Assembly (NCBI GenBank): GCA_025362255.1
Contig: JANYGY010000080.1
Location: forward strand, 1 to 15,856
Source: Planctomycetales bacterium
GTDB taxonomy: Bacteria > Planctomycetota > UBA11346
Length of the DNA stretch: 15,856 bases
Direction of reading: 5' to 3'
The translations under genes were made by a program, and so were the position numbers. Each line of letters opens with the position of its first letter. Within the stretch, counting starts at the first letter, position 1. The notes beneath the pieces are model-generated. The model was not told the DNA's origin, made no database searches, and saw nothing but the letters and a program-made list of their open reading frames with translations. This document shows positions 14,472 through 15,856 of this stretch, piece by piece.

Positions 14472-14822
14472 GTGCAGAAGTCCGGACTTACGCTTTCAAC
14501 CTCGACCATCCAGAACGTCGTCCTGGTGCGGATGGCTGGCTATCTCGATGGACACACGTTCATGGAGCTTGAAAAGCATATCGATTCGTTGATTAAACAC
14601 GGGCAAAAGCGCATGGTCCTCGATCTCTCCGAGCTTGGCTACATTGCCAGCGCCGGGGTCGGCTTGTTCATCAACACCCAGCACCGATTGAAGGACGACG
14701 GCAGCGTCCAACTCGTCAATCCGTCGCCAGGGGTGCGGGAAATCTTCAATATCCTCGGCCTGGAAACCATTTTTACGATCCATCCGTCGGTTGCCGCCGG
14801 TGTCGCGGCCGCTCAGGCCTGA
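14472..14822 (+). CDS. STAS-domain protein (anti-sigma factor antagonist-like)
   Basis: This is a single STAS domain of 116 residues. Such proteins switch partner proteins, usually anti-sigma kinases, through a phosphorylatable serine. Seen: STIQNVVLVRMAGYLDGHTFMELEKHIDSLI (strand-strand-helix), then KRMVLDLSELGYIASAGVGLFIN, where the loop is IASAGVG and S60 is at the usual phosphoserine place, though the common form is DSSGLG. The last part, VQLVNPSPGVREIFNILGLETIFTIHPSVAAGVAA, is the family's closing helix and strand. The start is GTG at 14472 with AAGG (14462-14465) 6 bases upstream; starting at ATG 14533 would cut off the first strand. No partner anti-sigma kinase or phosphatase gene is nearby. 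The large Ser/Thr kinase 10 kb away is not shown to act on it. Confidence 0.9.
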   Translation: MQKSGLTLSTSTIQNVVLVRMAGYLDGHTFMELEKHIDSLIKHGQKRMVLDLSELGYIASAGVGLFINTQHRLKDDGSVQLVNPSPGVREIFNILGLETIFTIHPSVAAGVAAAQA

Positions 14823-14869
14823 GTCGCTTCCAGCGATCAGTTCCGATGTCCGTCCCCGGCTCGATACCT

Positions 14870-14884
14870 GGCGCACCAAGCGCC
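14870..14884 (+). other. small GC-rich hairpin before the 73-residue gene
   Basis: GGCGC (14870-14874) and GCGCC (14880-14884) form a perfect 5-pair stem with the loop ACCAA, ending 10 bases before the ATG at 14895. The following bases contain no purine-rich ribosome-binding site. It could modulate initiation or end the STAS transcript, but no T-run follows, so a terminator is unlikely. Confidence 0.35.
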
Positions 14885-14894
14885 TACCCTGCTC

Positions 14895-15116
14895 ATGTAT
14901 AGCAAAGACCTTGAACGCCTGACCCGTTCATTCGTGGCGCAAAAGCTCGAACGGGATTATATCGTACACTATCTGGTCGAAACGTATCAGCTCGACCTCA
15001 AGACCGCCTACGAAGTTCTCGAAAAGGTCTCCCCAACCCCGGCGGGGCGTGGGGGACGGTCCGCCAAGGTGCCTGATGCAGTCACCTTGCCGGTCAAACG
15101 CCAACGATTCTATTGA
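14895..15116 (+). CDS. small conserved-looking hypothetical protein (73 residues)
   Basis: I do not recognise this family. The first 46 residues are strongly amphipathic and probably helical: YSKDLERLTRSFVAQKLERD, then YIVHYLVETYQLDLKTAYEVLEKV. The pattern resembles a small three-helix bundle. The remainder is a basic, Gly/Arg/Lys-rich tail ending PVKRQRFY. The charged, soluble composition, the good codon usage in line with its neighbours and the intrinsic terminator 38 bases after the stop all support it as a real gene. The ATG at 14895 lacks a Shine-Dalgarno sequence. It follows the STAS gene by 72 bases on the same strand and may be cotranscribed with it. It might be a partner of the STAS protein or a nucleic acid-binding protein, but nothing shows this. 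Confidence 0.65.
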   Translation: MYSKDLERLTRSFVAQKLERDYIVHYLVETYQLDLKTAYEVLEKVSPTPAGRGGRSAKVPDAVTLPVKRQRFY

Positions 15117-15154
15117 GCCGCAGCCGACTGCCGATGGCCGTTTAAAATTGTCTC

Positions 15155-15187
15155 AAGCGCGACCGGTATCGGTGGCGCTTTTTTTTA
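15155..15187 (+). terminator. intrinsic terminator after the 73-residue gene
   Basis: The arms AAGCGC/GCGCTT and ACCG/CGGT, separated by one G-G mismatch, form a 10-pair stem around the loop GTAT, followed by eight T (15179-15186). This is a textbook Rho-independent terminator for the STAS/73-residue transcript and separates it from the HU-like gene. Confidence 0.9.
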
Positions 15188-15433
15188 TTTTCCTGTATTT
15201 ATCGGAGATTCCACTGGCCCTAACCAGGGCCCTGCGCGGGAATGCCATCAGGCTTGAGACCTTGAAAGCGACCTTTTACTGGTGATTTCTAGGGCCCTCT
15301 TCAGGGCCCTAGCGCAAGACATACGGTAAACACCGTCGTCTCGCGCAAGATTCAGCTCGACATTCGCGATAAGTGGTCTAAACAGTCTCTCCATCACCCT
15401 CAATTCCGAGATATTCCTCGGGGAGATGTCACC
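15188..15433 (+). other. structured non-coding leader of the HU-like gene (possible cis-regulatory RNA)
   Basis: These 246 bases contain no credible gene but four inverted repeats. Hairpin 1 is GGCCCT/AGGGCC (15216-15231, loop AACC). Hairpin 2 is CTAGGGCCCT/AGGGCCCTAG (15289-15312, loop CTTC, ten perfect pairs). Hairpin 3 (15312-15346) is built of GCGC, AGAC and ACGGT arms around AAAC, thirteen pairs with small interruptions. Hairpin 4 is CCGAG/CTCGG (15406-15421), whose 3' arm covers the first Gs of the ribosome-binding site. The octamer AGGGCCCT occurs three times. None is followed by a T-run, so they are not standard terminators. HU genes are often autoregulated, which makes a regulatory leader plausible, but a separate small RNA is equally possible. 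No promoter is clear. Confidence 0.5.
15420..15425 (+). promoter_or_regulatory. Shine-Dalgarno site of the HU-like gene, partly within a hairpin
   Basis: GGGGAG ends 8 bases before the ATG at 15434, a strong and well-spaced site. Its first two Gs pair in the CCGAG/CTCGG hairpin (15406-15421), so access could depend on that fold. Confidence 0.7.
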
Positions 15434-15826
15434 ATGGCTAAAGCCAAGCCCGCCAAGTCCGTCAAGCCAGTCGCCAAGAAGCCCGTCGTGGCGCTCCTCG
15501 GCAAACCCAAGAAGGGCGACAAGGCCTACACCAAGTCCAAGCTCGTCGCGCATCTCGCCGCCGCAGTGTCGGCCAAGGGTTTCGGCGAAGTCAGCAAGAA
15601 GCAGGCCGGCGCGTTGGTTGAAGAACTGACCGCGCTGCTCTTCGTCTACGCCGCCGTCGGCGCTCCGTTGCCTGGCCTGGGCAAGCTCGTCCTGCGCGAA
15701 ATCCCGGCCAAGCCGGCGCGCACGATCGTATCCTTCGGCAAGGAGATGAAGGTTCCGGCCAAGCCGAAGAGCCAGAAGGTCGTGTTCCGCTTCTCGAAGG
15801 AAGCCAAGGAATTCTTCAAGAAGTAA
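15434..15826 (+). CDS. HU-like DNA-binding protein with lysine-rich N-terminal tail
   Basis: This 130-residue protein is a divergent member of the HU/IHF nucleoid family, which binds and bends DNA as a dimer. Residues 1-30 are a Lys/Ala/Pro-rich, histone H1-like tail. The HU core follows: YTKSKLVAHLAAAVSAKGFGEVSKKQAGALVEELTALLF (helical body, 32-70), LPGLGKLVLREI (79-90, matching the family's PGFGxFxxRxR), the arm (91-108), and KVVFRFSKEAKEFFKK (115-130, matching FxPGKxLKxxV). The conserved RNPxTG at the arm tip, whose proline intercalates in DNA, is replaced by PARTIVSFG. The ATG at 15434 has a strong ribosome-binding site. The codons look like those of a highly expressed gene. It has its own long, structured leader. 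Confidence 0.88.
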   Translation: MAKAKPAKSVKPVAKKPVVALLGKPKKGDKAYTKSKLVAHLAAAVSAKGFGEVSKKQAGALVEELTALLFVYAAVGAPLPGLGKLVLREIPAKPARTIVSFGKEMKVPAKPKSQKVVFRFSKEAKEFFKK

Positions 15827-15856
15827 GCGAAATCTCGGCCCTGGTGCCGGGTTAAG

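Noticed and set aside
15188..15433. Known riboswitch, T-box or tRNA in the HU-like leader
   Set aside because: The hairpins do not match conserved cores that I know, and there is no anticodon-arm or cloverleaf arrangement.
1..15856. CRISPR array, insertion sequence, phage or defence system
   Set aside because: There are no spaced repeat arrays, transposase or integrase motifs, or defence-family domains. Genes are ordinary housekeeping, transport and regulatory families.

Overview
This is a GC-rich bacterial window (about 60% or more GC by eye) with dense coding, almost all of it assignable to known families. I see no rRNA, tRNA, CRISPR array, insertion sequence, phage gene or replication origin. 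The organism looks Gram-negative-like: it has a periplasmic-type BMP binding protein with a signal peptidase I site rather than a lipobox, plus RsmC, RsuA and XseB. The large serine/threonine kinase has a DWG motif in place of DFG, a probable concanavalin-like middle domain and a helical-repeat C-terminus. That layout recalls chlamydial PknD and its relatives in the Planctomycetota-Verrucomicrobiota-Chlamydiota (PVC) group. A PVC lineage, perhaps a planctomycete, is therefore my best guess, but it is an inference from family resemblance.

Layout. (1) 28-4031, minus strand: the 1133-residue kinase followed 47 bases later by queF (queuosine precursor reductase). (2) 4116-5935: two divergently transcribed paralogues of the YkgJ-like cysteine-cluster family, sharing eight cysteines. 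(3) 5932-14323, minus strand: a tightly packed run of nine genes, in transcription order xseB, rsmC, rsuA, tsaB, alr, then a four-gene BMP-type ABC importer (binding protein, double ATPase, two permeases). Five of its eight junctions are 4-base start/stop overlaps or gaps of only 2 bases. (4) 14472-15826, plus strand: a STAS-domain anti-sigma-antagonist-like protein, a 73-residue orphan with a clear intrinsic terminator, and an HU-like DNA-binding protein with a lysine-rich N-terminal tail behind a long, hairpin-rich leader.

How the genes fit together. Four genes modify translational RNAs (queF and tsaB act on tRNA, rsuA and rsmC on 16S rRNA). alr supplies D-alanine for peptidoglycan, xseB is half of exonuclease VII, and the importer probably brings in nucleosides or a related ligand. 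The kinase and STAS protein are regulatory, but nothing in the sequence shows that they act on each other.

Most unusual: the roughly 230-residue Thr/Asp-rich insertion inside the kinase activation segment, the divergent eight-cysteine paralogue pair, the structured leader before the HU-like gene, and the helically phased repeat in front of the STAS gene. I did not find a clear-cut new multi-gene system.
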